From contig NZ_JACSQP010000003.1 of assembly GCF_014836535.1 (NCBI RefSeq), positions 132,956 through 196,955 of the forward strand: DNA of 64,000 nucleotides. Direction: 5' to 3'. Below are positions 17,193 through 30,205 of the stretch, piece after piece. This DNA comes from Microbacterium pullorum. GTDB lineage: Bacteria > Actinomycetota > Actinomycetes > Actinomycetales > Microbacteriaceae. The stretch's first letter is position 1. Each line of letters begins with the position of its first letter. The notes beneath the pieces were generated by a model. It worked only from the letters and a program-made list of their open reading frames with translations, was not told where the DNA came from and searched no databases. The position numbers and the translations under genes were made by a program.

Positions 17193-17231
17193 CCGAATGC
17201 ACCGAAGGAGAGACCCCCTCGGTGCATTCGG
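17193..17231 (-). terminator. atp operon terminator
   Basis: CCGAATGCACCGA and TCGGTGCATTCGG form a 13-bp perfect stem with a 13-base loop, 13 bases past the atpC stop codon. It ends the ATP synthase transcript ahead of yaaA. Confidence 0.8.
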
Positions 17232-17244
17232 TCGTGCGGTTCGG

Positions 17245-17505
17245 TCAGGAAACCAGCGCGGCGTGTCCCGCCACGATGGTCAGCTCGTTGTTCTCCATCG
17301 AGAGGAAGCCCTCGCGCGCGTCCGCGATGACCTTGCGGCCGTCCTCGGTCGTGATGCGCACCTGCCCCTCGGCGAGCATGGCGAGCACCGGCTCGTGACC
17401 GGGCATGAAGCCGATCTCACCCTCGACGGTCTTGGCCACGACGAGGCTCGCCTCACCGGTCCAGACCTCCGCCTCAGCGGAGACGAGGCTGACGCTCAGC
17501 GCCAT
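17245..17505 (-). CDS. atpC: F1Fo ATP synthase epsilon subunit
   Basis: 86 residues: MALSVSLVSAEAEVWTGEAS followed by KTVEGEIGFMPGHEPVLAML, the conserved beta-sandwich of epsilon. It is short because it lacks the C-terminal helical hairpin found in E. coli epsilon; short epsilons of this kind are typical of actinobacteria. Epsilon links the gamma rotor to the c-ring and modulates ATPase activity. The start ATG lies one base after the atpD stop. It is the last gene of the operon, closed by a hairpin. Confidence 0.95.
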   Translation of the reverse strand: MALSVSLVSAEAEVWTGEASLVVAKTVEGEIGFMPGHEPVLAMLAEGQVRITTEDGRKVIADAREGFLSMENNELTIVAGHAALVS

Positions 17506-17506
17506 G

Positions 17507-18970
<1,464 letters not shown>

Positions 18971-19873
18971 CTACTTGCCTGACGCCAGGGCGTCGGCGCC
19001 GCCGACGATCTCGGCGATCTGCTGCGTGATCTCTGCCTGTCGCGCGTTGTTGCGCAGGCGGGTGTAGTCGGTGATGAGCTTGTCGGCGTTGTCGCTGGCC
19101 GACTTCATCGCCTTCTGCGTCGCGGCGTGCTTGGCCGCCGACGACTGCAGGAGGGCGTTGAAGACGCGGCTCTGCACGTAGACCGGGAGGAGCGCGTCGA
19201 GCACGACCTCCGGGCTCGGCTCGAACTCGTACAGGGGGTACACCTGACCGGAAGCCGCCTCGTCGTCGGTTGCCTCGACGACCTCGAGGGGAAGCAGTCG
19301 CATCCGCTCGGGCGTCTGGGTCATCATGCTGACGAAGCGGTTGTACACGAGGTGGATCTCGTCCACGCCGCCGTCCTCGCCGCCGCGATCGTAGGCGTCC
19401 AGCAGGGCACCCGCGATCATCTCGGCGGTGTTGAAGTGCGGAGTGTCGGTGTCACCGGTCCACTCCCCTGCGGCCTCCATGCGGCGGAACTGGAAGTAAC
19501 CCACCGCCCGGCGGCCGACGAGGAAGTACGACACTTCCTTGCCCTGCGAGCGCAGAAGCTCGGCGAGCTCCAGCCCTTCGCGCAGGATCTGGGAGTTGAA
19601 GGCGCCCGCGAGTCCCCGGTCGGAGGCGAAGATCACCACCGCAGAACGGCGGATCACCTCGCGCTCCGTCGTGAGGGGGTGGTGCACGTTGGAGTGCGTC
19701 GCGACGGCGGAGACGGCACGCGTCACGGCACGCGCAAACGGAGACGACGTGCGCACGCGCGCCATCGCCTTCTGGATGCGCGAAGCCGCGATGAGTTCCA
19801 TCGCCTTCGTGATCTTCTTGGTCGTCTGAGCAGAACCGATCTTCTGCTTGTAGACCCGCAGTTGTGCGCCCAT
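18971..19873 (-). CDS. atpG: F1Fo ATP synthase gamma subunit
   Basis: 300 residues beginning [20 protein letters not shown], the N-terminal rotor helix with [14 protein letters not shown]. The C-terminal helix carries [20 protein letters not shown] followed by [16 protein letters not shown], the conserved gamma signature. It forms the central shaft rotating inside alpha3beta3. The middle Rossmann-like part ([14 protein letters not shown]) is present and the length is normal for actinobacteria. Located between atpA and atpD as usual. Confidence 0.97.
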   Translation of the reverse strand: MGAQLRVYKQKIGSAQTTKKITKAMELIAASRIQKAMARVRTSSPFARAVTRAVSAVATHSNVHHPLTTEREVIRRSAVVIFASDRGLAGAFNSQILREGLELAELLRSQGKEVSYFLVGRRAVGYFQFRRMEAAGEWTGDTDTPHFNTAEMIAGALLDAYDRGGEDGGVDEIHLVYNRFVSMMTQTPERMRLLPLEVVEATDDEAASGQVYPLYEFEPSPEVVLDALLPVYVQSRVFNALLQSSAAKHAATQKAMKSASDNADKLITDYTRLRNNARQAEITQQIAEIVGGADALASGK

Positions 19874-19893
19874 TGGCTTCCCCTACTGAGTCG

Positions 19894-21534
19894 TCAGCCT
19901 CGGCGGCCCTTGACGATCTTTTCCTGGTTCACGTCTTCGGCGTCCGCAGCAGCGAACTCCTCGTGACCCGGGTGGTTGATCGCCATGCCCTTGCCGGACT
20001 GGAACTCGAGCACGAACGCGTCGGTGAGCTTTTCGAGCTCCGCCGCGGTGTCGTCGTCGAGGACATTGGTTTCGCGCAGGGTGTCGAGGATCGACGTGTT
20101 GCGCTTGAGGTAATCCAGCAGCTCGCGTTCGAACCGCAGCACGTCCTCGACCTCGATCGAGTCCAGCTTGCCCTTCGTGCCGGCCCAGATCGAGACGACC
20201 TGCTCCTCCACGGGGTACGGCGAGTACTGGGGCTGCTTGAGCAGCTCGGTGAGGCGGGCACCACGGGCCAGCTGGCGACGCGAGGCCGGGTCGAGGTCGG
20301 ATGCGAACATCGCGAAGGCCTCGAGCGAGCGGTACTGCGCGAGCTCGAGCTTGAGCGTGCCGGAGACCTTCTTGATCGACTTCACCTGGGCGTCACCGCC
20401 GACGCGCGACACCGAGATGCCGACGTCCACAGCGGGACGCTGGTTCGCGTTGAAGAGGTCGGACTGCAGGAAGATCTGGCCGTCGGTGATCGAGATCACG
20501 TTGGTCGGGATGTACGCCGACACGTCGTTCGCCTTCGTCTCGATGATCGGCAGACCCGTCATCGAACCGGCACCCAGCTCGTCGGACAGCTTCGCGCAGC
20601 GCTCCAGCAGACGGGAGTGCAGGTAGAAGACGTCACCCGGGTAGGCCTCGCGGCCCGGCGGGCGGCGCAGCAGCAGCGACACGGCACGGTAGGCCTCGGC
20701 CTGCTTCGACAGGTCGTCGAAGATGATGAGCACGTGCTTGCCGCCGTACATCCAGTGCTGGCCGATGGCGGAGCCGGTGTAGGGGGCGAGGTACTTGAAG
20801 CCGGCGGGGTCGGACGCGGGAGCGGCCACGATCGTGGTGTACTCCATCGCGCCGGCATCTTCGAGCGCACCCTTGACGGAGGCGATCGTGGAGCCCTTCT
20901 GCCCGATGGCGACGTAGATGCAGCGCACCTGCTTGTTGACGTCGCCGGACTCCCAGTTGGCGCGCTGGTTGATGATCGTGTCGATCGCGATGGCCGTCTT
21001 GCCGGTCTGGCGGTCGCCGATGATCAGCTGACGCTGACCGCGGCCGACGGGGATCATCGCGTCGATCGCCTTGATGCCGGTCTGCATCGGCTCGTGCACG
21101 CTCTTGCGCTGCATGACGCCGGGCGCCTGGAGCTCGAGTGCGCGACGACCCTCGGATGCCACGGCGCCGAGGCCGTCGATCGGGTTGCCGAGCGGGTCGA
21201 CGACGCGGCCGAGGAAGCCGTCGCCGACGGGCACCGAGAGCACCTCACCGGTGCGGGTGACCTGCTGGCCGGCTTCGATGCCGGAGAAGTCGCCCAGGAC
21301 GACCACACCGATCTCGTGCTCGTCGAGGTTCAGTGCAAGGCCGGCCGTGCCGTCCGCGAAGCGGACGAGCTCGTTCGCCATGACGCCGGGAAGTCCCTCG
21401 ACGTGGGCGATGCCGTCGGCGGTGTCGATGACGGTGCCGACCTCGGTCGCCGCGGCCCCGGTGGGCTCGTACGCGGCGACGAAGTCCTTCAGCGCGTCAC
21501 GGATGACGTCGGGGCTGATGGAGAGTTCTGCCAT
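19894..21534 (-). CDS. atpA: F1Fo ATP synthase alpha subunit
   Basis: 546 residues from the ATG at 21534 ([19 protein letters not shown]); an open frame further upstream is not needed. The non-catalytic nucleotide site has Walker [15 protein letters not shown] (near 171) and [15 protein letters not shown]. The alpha signature [17 protein letters not shown] is present near 375. It packs with beta in F1 and receives the b/delta stator at its N-terminus. The C-terminus is longer than in E. coli ([19 protein letters not shown] to a charged KGRRG end), as in other actinobacteria. Confidence 0.98.
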   Translation of the reverse strand: MAELSISPDVIRDALKDFVAAYEPTGAAATEVGTVIDTADGIAHVEGLPGVMANELVRFADGTAGLALNLDEHEIGVVVLGDFSGIEAGQQVTRTGEVLSVPVGDGFLGRVVDPLGNPIDGLGAVASEGRRALELQAPGVMQRKSVHEPMQTGIKAIDAMIPVGRGQRQLIIGDRQTGKTAIAIDTIINQRANWESGDVNKQVRCIYVAIGQKGSTIASVKGALEDAGAMEYTTIVAAPASDPAGFKYLAPYTGSAIGQHWMYGGKHVLIIFDDLSKQAEAYRAVSLLLRRPPGREAYPGDVFYLHSRLLERCAKLSDELGAGSMTGLPIIETKANDVSAYIPTNVISITDGQIFLQSDLFNANQRPAVDVGISVSRVGGDAQVKSIKKVSGTLKLELAQYRSLEAFAMFASDLDPASRRQLARGARLTELLKQPQYSPYPVEEQVVSIWAGTKGKLDSIEVEDVLRFERELLDYLKRNTSILDTLRETNVLDDDTAAELEKLTDAFVLEFQSGKGMAINHPGHEEFAAADAEDVNQEKIVKGRRG

Positions 21535-21597
21535 GGTCTTCCTTTGTGTCATGGGGCTGTGAGGCCCCGAAATCTCCGCTCCGAGGAGCGGCAAGCT

Positions 21598-22388
21598 CTA
21601 TCCGGCCAGCTTCTGGCGCAGGTCGTGCAGACGGCTGGCGACGCTGGCGTCGATCACATCGTCCGCGATCTCGATACGCACGCCGCCGACGACCGAACGG
21701 TCGATGACGATGTTGAGCGAGATGTCGGTGCCGTAGCGCTGGGAAAGCGCCGCGGTGAGCCGCTTGGTCTGGGTGCGACCCAGCGGCGTCGCCGCGATGA
21801 CCGTGGCGACCGAGCGTCCCCGCTGCTGAGCCACGAGCCGCATGGCCCGTGAGATCAGCTGGCGCACGCGGCGCTCGCGGGTCTGCTGCACCGCAGACGA
21901 GACGATGAGCGTCGTCGCCGCACTGGTGCGGCCGCTCAGGAGCGTCTCGATGAGCGCACCCTTGGCGGTTGCGTCGCCCAGGCGGCTGCCGAGGGCGAGC
22001 TCGAGTTCGGGGTTCGCCGCGATCGTGCGCGAGACTCCGAACAGCTCCCCTTCGATGTCGGCGTCCGGCTCCGCGATCGCGGCGACTCGGATTGCGAGTT
22101 CCTCGATCCCGTCGACCAGATCCGACGACGACGACCAGCGCTGCTGCGCGGCCGTGCTCAGCAGCGACACCGTCGCGGGCTGGAACGTCGCGCCGAACAC
22201 GTCGGCGACGACCTTCGCCCGGGCGGCGGGAGCCGCCGACGAGTCCGCAAGCGCACCGCTCAGCTGCGACGATTCGCCGAGGGTGCGCGCCGCGGCGAAC
22301 AGCTCACGGGCGACGCCCAGGTCGACCGACGGCACCGCACTGAGCGCCGCCGTCGTCGCCGCAAGGGCCTGAGTGGTCGCGCTGCCCA

Positions 22389-22389
<1 letters not shown>
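21598..22389 (-). CDS. atpH: F1Fo ATP synthase delta subunit
   Basis: 263 residues. N-terminal helical domain (VDLGVARELFAAARTLGE), and a C-terminal region with VATVIAATPLGRTQTKRLTA and a closing GVRIEIADDVIDASVASRL. That ending is the conserved OSCP/delta signature (GG-x-x-I-x-x-x-D-x-x-x-D). The protein is longer than the E. coli delta (177 residues), matching the extended OSCP of many actinobacteria. It joins the peripheral stalk to the top of F1. Start and atpF stop overlap by one base (TAATG). Confidence 0.95.
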
Positions 22390-22949
<560 letters not shown>

Positions 22950-22968
22950 TTAACTGGTGGAGGGCGAT

Positions 22969-24028
<1,060 letters not shown>

Positions 24029-24053
<25 letters not shown>

Positions 24054-24115
24054 CGCGGGCTCCAGCTTCGGGGCTCCGGTACAAGGCCGGTGCGACGATG
24101 GTCGGTGAGCGTCAC
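24029..24115 (-). other. short leader frame with strong RBS overlapping atpB start
   Basis: A GTG at 24115 has GGAGG eight bases upstream and opens a 28-codon frame (VTLTDHRRTGLVPEP...) that stops inside the atpB 5' region. It could be a leader peptide, but a single inserted C in the CCCC run would join it in phase to atpB as ...VPEPPKLEPALFIHAATL. It may therefore simply be the real atpB N-terminus broken by an indel. Confidence 0.45.
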
Positions 24116-24155
24116 TCGCAAATCCTCCGTGAGGATATGGGCGGGCGCACCAGTA

Positions 24156-24183
24156 ACACTATCAAACTTGGGGAGTGCTCAAA
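24156..24183 (-). promoter_or_regulatory. atp operon promoter
   Basis: On the minus strand, TTTGAG (-35) and TAGTGT (-10) are separated by 16 bases, upstream of atpB. The -35 box overlaps the stop codon of the AtpI-like gene. A small inverted repeat (ATCCTC/GAGGAT) containing the GGAGG site follows in the leader at about 24122-24136. Confidence 0.5.
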
Positions 24184-24667
24184 TCCGTTCCGAGGGACCG
24201 TCCGTCGGGTCGTCGATCTCTTCGGCCGTCGGCAGCGTGACATCGCTCGCGTGCGGAATGCGCATGCGCATCAGCACGATGACGTCGATGATGAGCGAGG
24301 CGATGATGCCGACGATGAGCGCGACGAAGAACACCGTCGGCTGCAGCCACGGCTGGCCCTGCAGCACCAGCAGCACCACGATGAAGACCCCGAACTTCAC
24401 GATCCACCCACCGAGGACGATCGCGAAGAAGAACGGCACGTACAGCGCATCGCCGTACCAGCGGTTGGCGATGAGGATGCTGGCCCCGGTGATGGCGAGG
24501 AACGCGAAGGCGACCACCACTCCCCCGAGGGCGCTCCACAGTCCCTCGACGCCGGCGACGGCGAAGCCGGCGATGGCGCCGATGACGGCGAGCACGGCGG
24601 TGACGGCGGCCGACCACAGCAGGGTGGCGCGCAGCACCGGGGTGCTGGAGACGGGACTGGGGGTCAT
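24179..24667 (-). CDS. AtpI-like small membrane protein
   Basis: 162 residues with four hydrophobic segments: LLWSAAVTAVLAVIGAIAGF, then ALGGVVVAFAFLAITGASIL, FFFAIVLGGWIVKFGVFIVV and VFFVALIVGIIASLIIDVIV. A short acidic tail with DDPTDGPSERI follows. Position directly in front of atpB matches AtpI/UncI, which helps c-ring assembly or Mg supply. Sequence similarity to AtpI is only topological, so the assignment rests on context. The ATG overlaps the stop of the wecA-like gene (ATGA), so the two are translationally coupled. Confidence 0.75.
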   Translation of the reverse strand: MTPSPVSSTPVLRATLLWSAAVTAVLAVIGAIAGFAVAGVEGLWSALGGVVVAFAFLAITGASILIANRWYGDALYVPFFFAIVLGGWIVKFGVFIVVLLVLQGQPWLQPTVFFVALIVGIIASLIIDVIVLMRMRIPHASDVTLPTAEEIDDPTDGPSERI

Positions 24668-25818
24668 GCGGACTCCTGGAGGGCGGGTCGGGTGCGGCGG
24701 GTGGGGGTGAGGGTGACGACGAGGCAGGCAGCGCCCCCGAGCAGGCCGAAGGCGACGCCGGGCAGATACTGCCCTGGCCAGTCGGCCGTCGTCCCGATGT
24801 ACATCAGCAGCACCGAGAGGCTGACCACGGCGGTCCACGCGTAGAAGACGAGCACGGCGTCGCGGTCGGTGTGGCCCATGTCGAGCATGCGGTGGTGCAG
24901 GTGCTTCCGGTCGGGCGAGAACGGCGATTTGCCGGCACGCATGCGACGCAGCACCGCCATGCCGAAATCGAGCAGCGGCAGCATGACCACCACGATCGGC
25001 AGCAGGATCGGGATGAAGGCACCCAGCAGCTGGGACCGGCCGAACTGGTCGGGGTCGCCGAGCAGCGCGGGGTCGAGCGAGCCGGTGATCGACACGGCCG
25101 AGCACGCCATCAGCAACCCGATCATGAGGGCTCCGGAGTCGCCCATGAACATCTTCGCGGGATTCCAGTTCATCGGGAGGAACCCGATGCACGCGCCGAT
25201 GAGCACAGCGGCGATGAAGGATGCCATCGTGAAGTAGGTCGCCGAGCCCATGTCGCGCATCAGGAGGTACGCGTAGGCGAAGAAGACGACATTGGCGATG
25301 AGTGCCACGCCGGCGACGAGTCCGTCGAGGCCATCGACGAAGTTCACGGCGTTCATGACGATCACGATCGAGAAGATCGTCAGCACGAAGCTCACGGTGC
25401 TGGAGAACCCGGTGATGCCGCCGATCGGGAGCGTGTAGATCTGCAGCTCGCCGAACCACGCCACGATGCCGGCGGCGAGGAACTGGGCGCCGAGCTTGAT
25501 GGTCCAGTCGAGGTCCCAGAGGTCGTCGGCGACCCCCACGATCACGATGAGGGTCACGGCGGCCAGCACGGCCCACGGCGCCGGGTCCGACCAGAAACTC
25601 GCGAACCGCGGGTCGGGGTGCATCGCAGAGACCGCGAACGCCAGCACGACCGCGAGGTACATCGCGATGCCGCCGAGGCGCGGCGTGGGTGTCGTGTGCA
25701 CATCACGTTCGCGGATGCCGGGGTAGAGCTTGTACTTCAGGCTCAGCCGCCAGACTCCCCACGCGAGCACGAGGGTGACAGCGGCGGTCAGGATGATGAT
25801 GAAGATGTACTGCTTCAC
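24664..25818 (-). CDS. MraY/WecA-family undecaprenyl-phosphate sugar-1-phosphate transferase
   Basis: 384 residues, about eleven transmembrane helices. Family motifs: TPTPRLGGIAMYLAV after TM1, VGVADDLWDLDW with the Mg-binding Asp pair (near 95), NAVNFVDGLDGLVAG (near 150), MFMGDSGALMIGLL (near 205) and the HLHHRMLDMGH histidine motif (near 290). This is the WecA/TagO/Rfe group, which moves GlcNAc-1-phosphate (or a related sugar) from UDP-sugar to the lipid carrier, starting teichoic-acid, polysaccharide or galactan linker synthesis. It has a 4-base overlap with both neighbours, so it belongs to the prmC-tsaC-wecA-atpI operon typical of actinobacteria. Confidence 0.92.
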   Translation of the reverse strand: MKQYIFIIILTAAVTLVLAWGVWRLSLKYKLYPGIRERDVHTTPTPRLGGIAMYLAVVLAFAVSAMHPDPRFASFWSDPAPWAVLAAVTLIVIVGVADDLWDLDWTIKLGAQFLAAGIVAWFGELQIYTLPIGGITGFSSTVSFVLTIFSIVIVMNAVNFVDGLDGLVAGVALIANVVFFAYAYLLMRDMGSATYFTMASFIAAVLIGACIGFLPMNWNPAKMFMGDSGALMIGLLMACSAVSITGSLDPALLGDPDQFGRSQLLGAFIPILLPIVVVMLPLLDFGMAVLRRMRAGKSPFSPDRKHLHHRMLDMGHTDRDAVLVFYAWTAVVSLSVLLMYIGTTADWPGQYLPGVAFGLLGGAACLVVTLTPTRRTRPALQESA

Positions 25819-26525
25819 GCCGATCCACCGACCGACGCGGCGGCATCGTCCGCCTGCTCGGGGTCGGCTGCCAGCAGGTCGCCGAGCACATCGCGCAGAC
25901 GCGCACGGCTGATGGCACCGTCCCGCAGCACGCGCACCACCCGCTCACCGTCGCCGACGAGACCCGTCGCATCCACGATCGTCGAGGGGATGCCGGTCTC
26001 GCGCGTGCCGGCGTCGAGGTAGACAGCGACACTGTCCCCCAGCATGTCGACCGCCTCGTCGATCGCGACCGCGGCCGGTTTGCCGGTGAGGTTGGCACTG
26101 GACACCGCGAGCGGCCCGCATTCCTCGAGCATCTCCAGCGCGATGCGGTCGTCGGGCATGCGCACGGCGACGGTGCCGAACGTGTCACCCAGGTCCCACG
26201 ACAGCGACGGTTGCGAGGGGAGCACGATGGTCAGTCCCCCGGGCCAGAATGCCTCGACGAGACGCTCGACAGGCTCCGGCACGTCGGCCGCGAGAGCCTG
26301 CAGCGTGGAGAGCCCGGGCACGAGCACGGGCGGCGGCGACTGGCGTCCACGGCCTTTGGCGGCGAGGAGGCGAGCCACGGCGGCCGGGCTGAAGGCGTCG
26401 GCAGCCACCCCGTACACCGTGTCGGTGGGCAGGACGATGAGCTGTCCGCGAGCGATCGCCTGGCGGGCCTGGCGGAGTCCCGGCAGCAGCTGGGCCTCGT
26501 CGCGGCTGTCGAAAACAGGGGACAT
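25815..26525 (-). CDS. tsaC: L-threonylcarbamoyladenylate synthase (TsaC/Sua5)
   Basis: 236 residues of YrdC/Sua5 type. The substrate loop is IVLPTDTVYGVAADAFSPAA (near 32), then KGRGRQSPPPVLVPG, VAVRMPDD and the SSANLTGKPA motif (near 145). It makes threonylcarbamoyl-AMP from Thr, bicarbonate and ATP, the first step of t6A37 modification of ANN-decoding tRNAs. The full C-terminal Sua5 domain is absent, so TsaC-like. Its stop overlaps the wecA-like ATG; prmC lies 46 bases upstream. Confidence 0.92.
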   Translation of the reverse strand: MSPVFDSRDEAQLLPGLRQARQAIARGQLIVLPTDTVYGVAADAFSPAAVARLLAAKGRGRQSPPPVLVPGLSTLQALAADVPEPVERLVEAFWPGGLTIVLPSQPSLSWDLGDTFGTVAVRMPDDRIALEMLEECGPLAVSSANLTGKPAAVAIDEAVDMLGDSVAVYLDAGTRETGIPSTIVDATGLVGDGERVVRVLRDGAISRARLRDVLGDLLAADPEQADDAAASVGGSA

Positions 26526-26571
26526 GACCTGCCCATTCTACCGACGCGCCGTCGGTGTCGTCTGTCGCGGG

Positions 26572-27459
26572 TCAGGCGCGGATCGCGGTGGTCGCGCGGT
26601 CGCGCAGGGTGAGGTCCTGATGGGTGGCCGCCGCCCGCCAGCCGTCAGCGGCGAGGAGGTCGCGGATGGGCGCTCCCTGCCATTCGCCGTGCTCGAGCAC
26701 GAGCGTGCCGCCGGGGTGCAGCAGCCGCGCGGCGACACCACTGATCACGCGCACGACGTCGAGGCCGTCTGCTCCGCCGTACAGTGCGGCCGGCGGGTCC
26801 CAGTCGCGCACCTCGGGGTCGCGCGGGATCGCCGCGTCGGGTACGTACGGTGGGTTGGAGACGACGACCGAGACCGTGCCGTCGAGCTCGGGGAAGGCCT
26901 CCGCCAGATCGATGAACGCGATGCGGGCGTTGGGTGCTCCCACCCTGCGGAAGTTCTCCTTGGCCCACACGAAAGCGTCCACCGAGTTCTCGGCCGCGTA
27001 CACGCGTGCGTGCGGCACCTCGGTCGCCAGCGCCAGAGCGAGGGCGCCGCTGCCGGTGCCGAGGTCGACGGCGACGGGCTCGGGGGCGGCGGCCGCGGCC
27101 AACGCGTCGATCGCGATCTGGGCGACGGTCTCGGTCTCGGGGCGCGGCACGAACACGCCGGGGCCGACCCGCAGCTCGAGGTGGCGGAAGGGGGCGAGGC
27201 CGGTGAGGTGCTGCAGCGGTTCGCGGGCCGCCCGGCGGGCGAGCAGGTCGGCGTACTCGGATGCCGCGACATCGGCCATCACGTCGCCGCGGATGAGGGC
27301 CGCGTGAAGTTCGCCGCGTCCGATGTCCAGCACATGGGCGAGCAGCAGCTCCGCGTCGACGTCGGGCGAAGTCACGCCCGCGCGCTGGAGGAGGTCGACG
27401 GCAGCGCGCAGCGTGTCGGCGACGCGCGCGGATTCGGGTGCAGGGCGGGATTCGGGCAT
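26572..27459 (-). CDS. prmC: peptide chain release factor N5-glutamine methyltransferase
   Basis: 295 residues from the ATG at 27459. N-terminal helical release-factor-binding domain, then the SAM fold with VDLGTGSGALALALATEVPH (near 118) and the catalytic VSNPPYVPDAAIPRD motif (near 190; NPPY binds the Gln amide). It methylates the Gln of the GGQ loop in RF1 and RF2. In many actinobacteria it directly follows prfA; here prfA is about 5.5 kb away, with cysteine genes in between. A TAGGCT box lies ten bases before the ATG, so the leader is very short. Confidence 0.93.
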   Translation of the reverse strand: MPESRPAPESARVADTLRAAVDLLQRAGVTSPDVDAELLLAHVLDIGRGELHAALIRGDVMADVAASEYADLLARRAAREPLQHLTGLAPFRHLELRVGPGVFVPRPETETVAQIAIDALAAAAAPEPVAVDLGTGSGALALALATEVPHARVYAAENSVDAFVWAKENFRRVGAPNARIAFIDLAEAFPELDGTVSVVVSNPPYVPDAAIPRDPEVRDWDPPAALYGGADGLDVVRVISGVAARLLHPGGTLVLEHGEWQGAPIRDLLAADGWRAAATHQDLTLRDRATTAIRA

Positions 27460-27547
27460 GAGCGGGTCCAGCCTAGACGCCGCTCGCACCCGGCGCAGAC
27501 TGTCGTCACACCACCGTCATAAAGGGCCCGACCACCCGGGTGCGTCA

Positions 27548-27553
27548 TAGGCT
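27548..27553 (+). promoter_or_regulatory. -10 box upstream of cysK
   Basis: TAGGCT lies 57 bases before the first cysK ATG. The leader carries GAAAGG before the ATG. No riboswitch-like structure was recognised in the leader. Confidence 0.4.
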
Positions 27554-27610
27554 GGACCGACGATCTCCCGCGTACCCGCGCGGTTCCCCGACCCGCACGA
27601 AAGGCAGACC

Positions 27611-28549
27611 ATGTCCGGCATCCATCCCGACATCACGAGCGCATTCGGCAACACTCCCCTCGTCAAGCTCAACCGCATCGCCGAGGGCCTCCCCGGTACG
27701 GTGCTGGCGAAGCTCGAGTTCTACAACCCCGCCTCCAGCGTCAAGGACCGTCTCGGCATCGCCATCGTCGACGCCGCCGAGGCCTCCGGCGAGCTCAAGC
27801 CCGGCGGCACCATCGTCGAGGCCACGAGCGGCAACACCGGCATCGCGCTGGCCATGGTGGGCGCGGCGCGCGGCTACAAGGTGGTGCTGGCGATGCCCGC
27901 GTCGATGTCCGTGGAGCGGCGCATGCTGCTCAAGGCATACGGCGCCGAACTCGTGCTCACGGAGCCTGCGGGCGGCATGAAGGGTGCCGTCGCCAAGGCA
28001 CAGGAACTCGCCGCCGAGATCCCCGGCGCGGTCCTGGCCCGCCAGTTCGAGAACCAGGCCAACGTCGAGGTGCACCGCAAGACCACCGCGGAGGAGATCC
28101 TGCGCGACACCGACGGCAAGGTCGACTACTTCGTCGCGGGCATCGGCACGGGCGGCACCATCACCGGTGTCGGGCAGGTGTTGAAGGAGCGCGTCCCCGA
28201 GGCGAAGGTCATCGCCGTCGAGCCGGCCGACTCGCCGCTGCTGACCAAGGGCACCGCCGGTCCCCACAAGATCCAGGGAATCGGGCCCAACTTCATCCCG
28301 GCGATCCTCGACCAGGGCGTCATCGACGAGGTCGTCGACGTGGAGTTCGCCGACGCGATCGCCACCGCGCGCGAGGTCGGCGTGAAGGACGGCATCCTCG
28401 TGGGGATCTCTTCGGGCGCGGCTGTCTGGGCGGCGCTGCAGATCGCCGCGCGCCCCGAGGCCGCGGGCAAGAACATCGTCGTGGTGATCCCTTCGTTCGG
28501 TGAGCGCTACCTCTCGACCCCGTTGTACGAGCACCTGCGCGAAGAGTGA
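27611..28549 (+). CDS. cysK: cysteine synthase (O-acetylserine sulfhydrylase), copy 1
   Basis: 312 residues. PLP fold type II: the Lys-bearing motif [18 protein letters not shown] (PLP Lys near 45), the phosphate loop [19 protein letters not shown] (near 72), [15 protein letters not shown] (near 180), and GIGPNFIP. It makes L-cysteine from O-acetylserine and sulfide in the cytosol. AAAGG lies six bases before the ATG. The downstream order is cysK-cysK-cysE on one strand, so acetylserine synthesis and its use are co-expressed. Confidence 0.95.
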   Translation: MSGIHPDITSAFGNTPLVKLNRIAEGLPGTVLAKLEFYNPASSVKDRLGIAIVDAAEASGELKPGGTIVEATSGNTGIALAMVGAARGYKVVLAMPASMSVERRMLLKAYGAELVLTEPAGGMKGAVAKAQELAAEIPGAVLARQFENQANVEVHRKTTAEEILRDTDGKVDYFVAGIGTGGTITGVGQVLKERVPEAKVIAVEPADSPLLTKGTAGPHKIQGIGPNFIPAILDQGVIDEVVDVEFADAIATAREVGVKDGILVGISSGAAVWAALQIAARPEAAGKNIVVVIPSFGERYLSTPLYEHLREE

Positions 28550-28617
28550 TCCCCGGCCCGGGCGGCGCCGGCCGCCCGGGCCGCACCGTTTCACCTTCCC
28601 TCAGAAAGCAGGTCCGC

Positions 28618-29571
28618 GTGCCCGGCATCCACCCCGACATCACCACCGCCTTCGGCCAGACACCGCTCGTGCGGCTGAACTCGCTCACGGCGGGGCTGGC
28701 CGCGGAGGTCGTGGTCAAGCTCGAGTTCTACAACCCCGGCGCGAGCGTCAAGGATCGCCTCGGGGTCGCGCTCGTCGAAGCTGCCGAGGCGTCGGGTGAG
28801 CTGCAGCCGGGTGGGACGATCGTGGAGTCCACGAGCGGCAACACGGGCATCGCGCTGGCCCTCATCGGTGCGGCGCGCGGCTACCGCGTGGTGCTGACGA
28901 TGCCGGCGTCGATGTCGAAGGAGCGGCGCACGCTGCTGAAGGCGTACGGCGCGGAGCTCGTGCTCACCGACCCGCACAAGGGCATGACCGAGGCGGTCGA
29001 CACCGCGCGGCGCATCGCGGCCGAGACCCCCGGTGCGGTGCTGGCGCGTCAGTTCGAGCATGAGGCGAATGCTGCGATGCACCGCCGTACGACCGCCGAG
29101 GAGATCTGGGCCGACACCGATGGGCGGCTCGACTGGTTCGTGGCCGGGTCGGGGACCGGCGGCACCGTCACCGGTGTCGGGCAGGTGCTCAAGGAGCGCA
29201 ATCCCGACGTGCAGATCGTGCTGGTCGAGCCGAAGGACTCCCCCGTGCTCAGCGAGGGTCGTGCCGGCGGCCACCGCATCCAGGGCATTGGGCCCAACTT
29301 CGTCCCCGACGTGCTCGACCGCTCGGTGGTCGACGAGATCTTCGACGTCGAGTTCGACGATGCCATCCGCACCGCTCGCGCCCTCGCGACCGACGAGGGC
29401 ATCCTCGCCGGCATGTCGGCCGGGGCCGCGGTGTGGGCGGCGCTGCAGATCGCCGCACGCCCCGAGGCGGCGGGGAAGCGCATCGTGGTGATCGTGCCCG
29501 ACGCGGGTGAACGCTACCTCTCGACCGCGTTGTACGCGCACCTGCGCGATGACGAGACGGTCGGCGCCTGA
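28618..29571 (+). CDS. cysteine synthase-like protein, copy 2
   Basis: 317 residues from the GTG at 28618 ([20 protein letters not shown]), the start that aligns exactly with copy 1; an earlier ATG at 28546 overlaps copy 1 and is not needed. It keeps [18 protein letters not shown] with the PLP lysine, [19 protein letters not shown], and [19 protein letters not shown]. It is close to copy 1 along the whole length, so a tandem duplication is likely. Differences cluster in charged surface positions and at EIW in place of EIL. It may have shifted substrate (for example O-phosphoserine, thiosulfate or homocysteine), but no residue proves it. It overlaps cysE by one base (TGATG). Confidence 0.92.
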   Translation: MPGIHPDITTAFGQTPLVRLNSLTAGLAAEVVVKLEFYNPGASVKDRLGVALVEAAEASGELQPGGTIVESTSGNTGIALALIGAARGYRVVLTMPASMSKERRTLLKAYGAELVLTDPHKGMTEAVDTARRIAAETPGAVLARQFEHEANAAMHRRTTAEEIWADTDGRLDWFVAGSGTGGTVTGVGQVLKERNPDVQIVLVEPKDSPVLSEGRAGGHRIQGIGPNFVPDVLDRSVVDEIFDVEFDDAIRTARALATDEGILAGMSAGAAVWAALQIAARPEAAGKRIVVIVPDAGERYLSTALYAHLRDDETVGA

Positions 29572-30161
29572 TGGGTGTGCTGCGCGGCGCCGCGCGCCTC
29601 GTCGCGCGCGCTCGCGAGGATGTGAGGGCGGCGAAGCTGCGCGACCCCGCTGCGCGCAGCGCGGCGGAGATCGCGGTGCTGTACCCGGGGCTGCACGCGG
29701 TCTGGTCCCATCGCGTGGCGCACGCACTCTGGGTGCGCGGCGCGCGCTTTCCCGCCCGCGCACTGTCGCAGGTCACCCGCTGGCTCACCGGCGTGGAGAT
29801 CCACCCGGGCGCGGTCATCGGGCGGCGGTTCTTCATCGACCACGGCATGGGCGTCGTCATCGGCGAGACCGCCGAGATCGGCGACGACGTCATGCTGTAC
29901 CACGGCGTCACGCTCGGCGGCCGCACGCGCAACGGCGGCAAGCGGCATCCCACCCTCGAAGACCGCGTCGTCGTCGGGGCGGGCGCCCAGGTGCTCGGCC
30001 CCATCCGGGTCGGCGCCGGCACCACGATCGGCGCCAACGCCGTCGTGACCCAGGATGCCCCCGGCGACAGCGTGCTGGTGGGCGTGCCCGCGAAGGTGCG
30101 CCAGCGCGCCGCGGGCGAGCAGACCCGCGGACTGCTGACCGCACCGGAGTACCTGATCTAG
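29571..30161 (+). CDS. cysE: serine O-acetyltransferase
   Basis: 196 residues. Short-type SAT: a helical N-terminus ([18 protein letters not shown]) followed by a left-handed beta-helix with [20 protein letters not shown], then [20 protein letters not shown] and [19 protein letters not shown]. The catalytic His sits in IDHGMG. It acetylates L-serine with acetyl-CoA, feeding the two cysteine synthases just upstream. The C-terminal tail (TAPEYLI) ends in Ile, as needed for docking into the CysK active site and forming the cysteine synthase complex. Its ATG overlaps the cysK copy 2 stop. Confidence 0.95.
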   Translation: MGVLRGAARLVARAREDVRAAKLRDPAARSAAEIAVLYPGLHAVWSHRVAHALWVRGARFPARALSQVTRWLTGVEIHPGAVIGRRFFIDHGMGVVIGETAEIGDDVMLYHGVTLGGRTRNGGKRHPTLEDRVVVGAGAQVLGPIRVGAGTTIGANAVVTQDAPGDSVLVGVPAKVRQRAAGEQTRGLLTAPEYLI

Positions 30162-30205
30162 CCGTGGCTGGCGAAGCGTGGATGCTCTGCTGAGAGGCTC
30201 GTGAC

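Noticed and set aside
27460..27610. Cysteine or SAM riboswitch before cysK
   Set aside because: The leader is short and shows no conserved riboswitch core; only a -10 box and a ribosome-binding site are visible.
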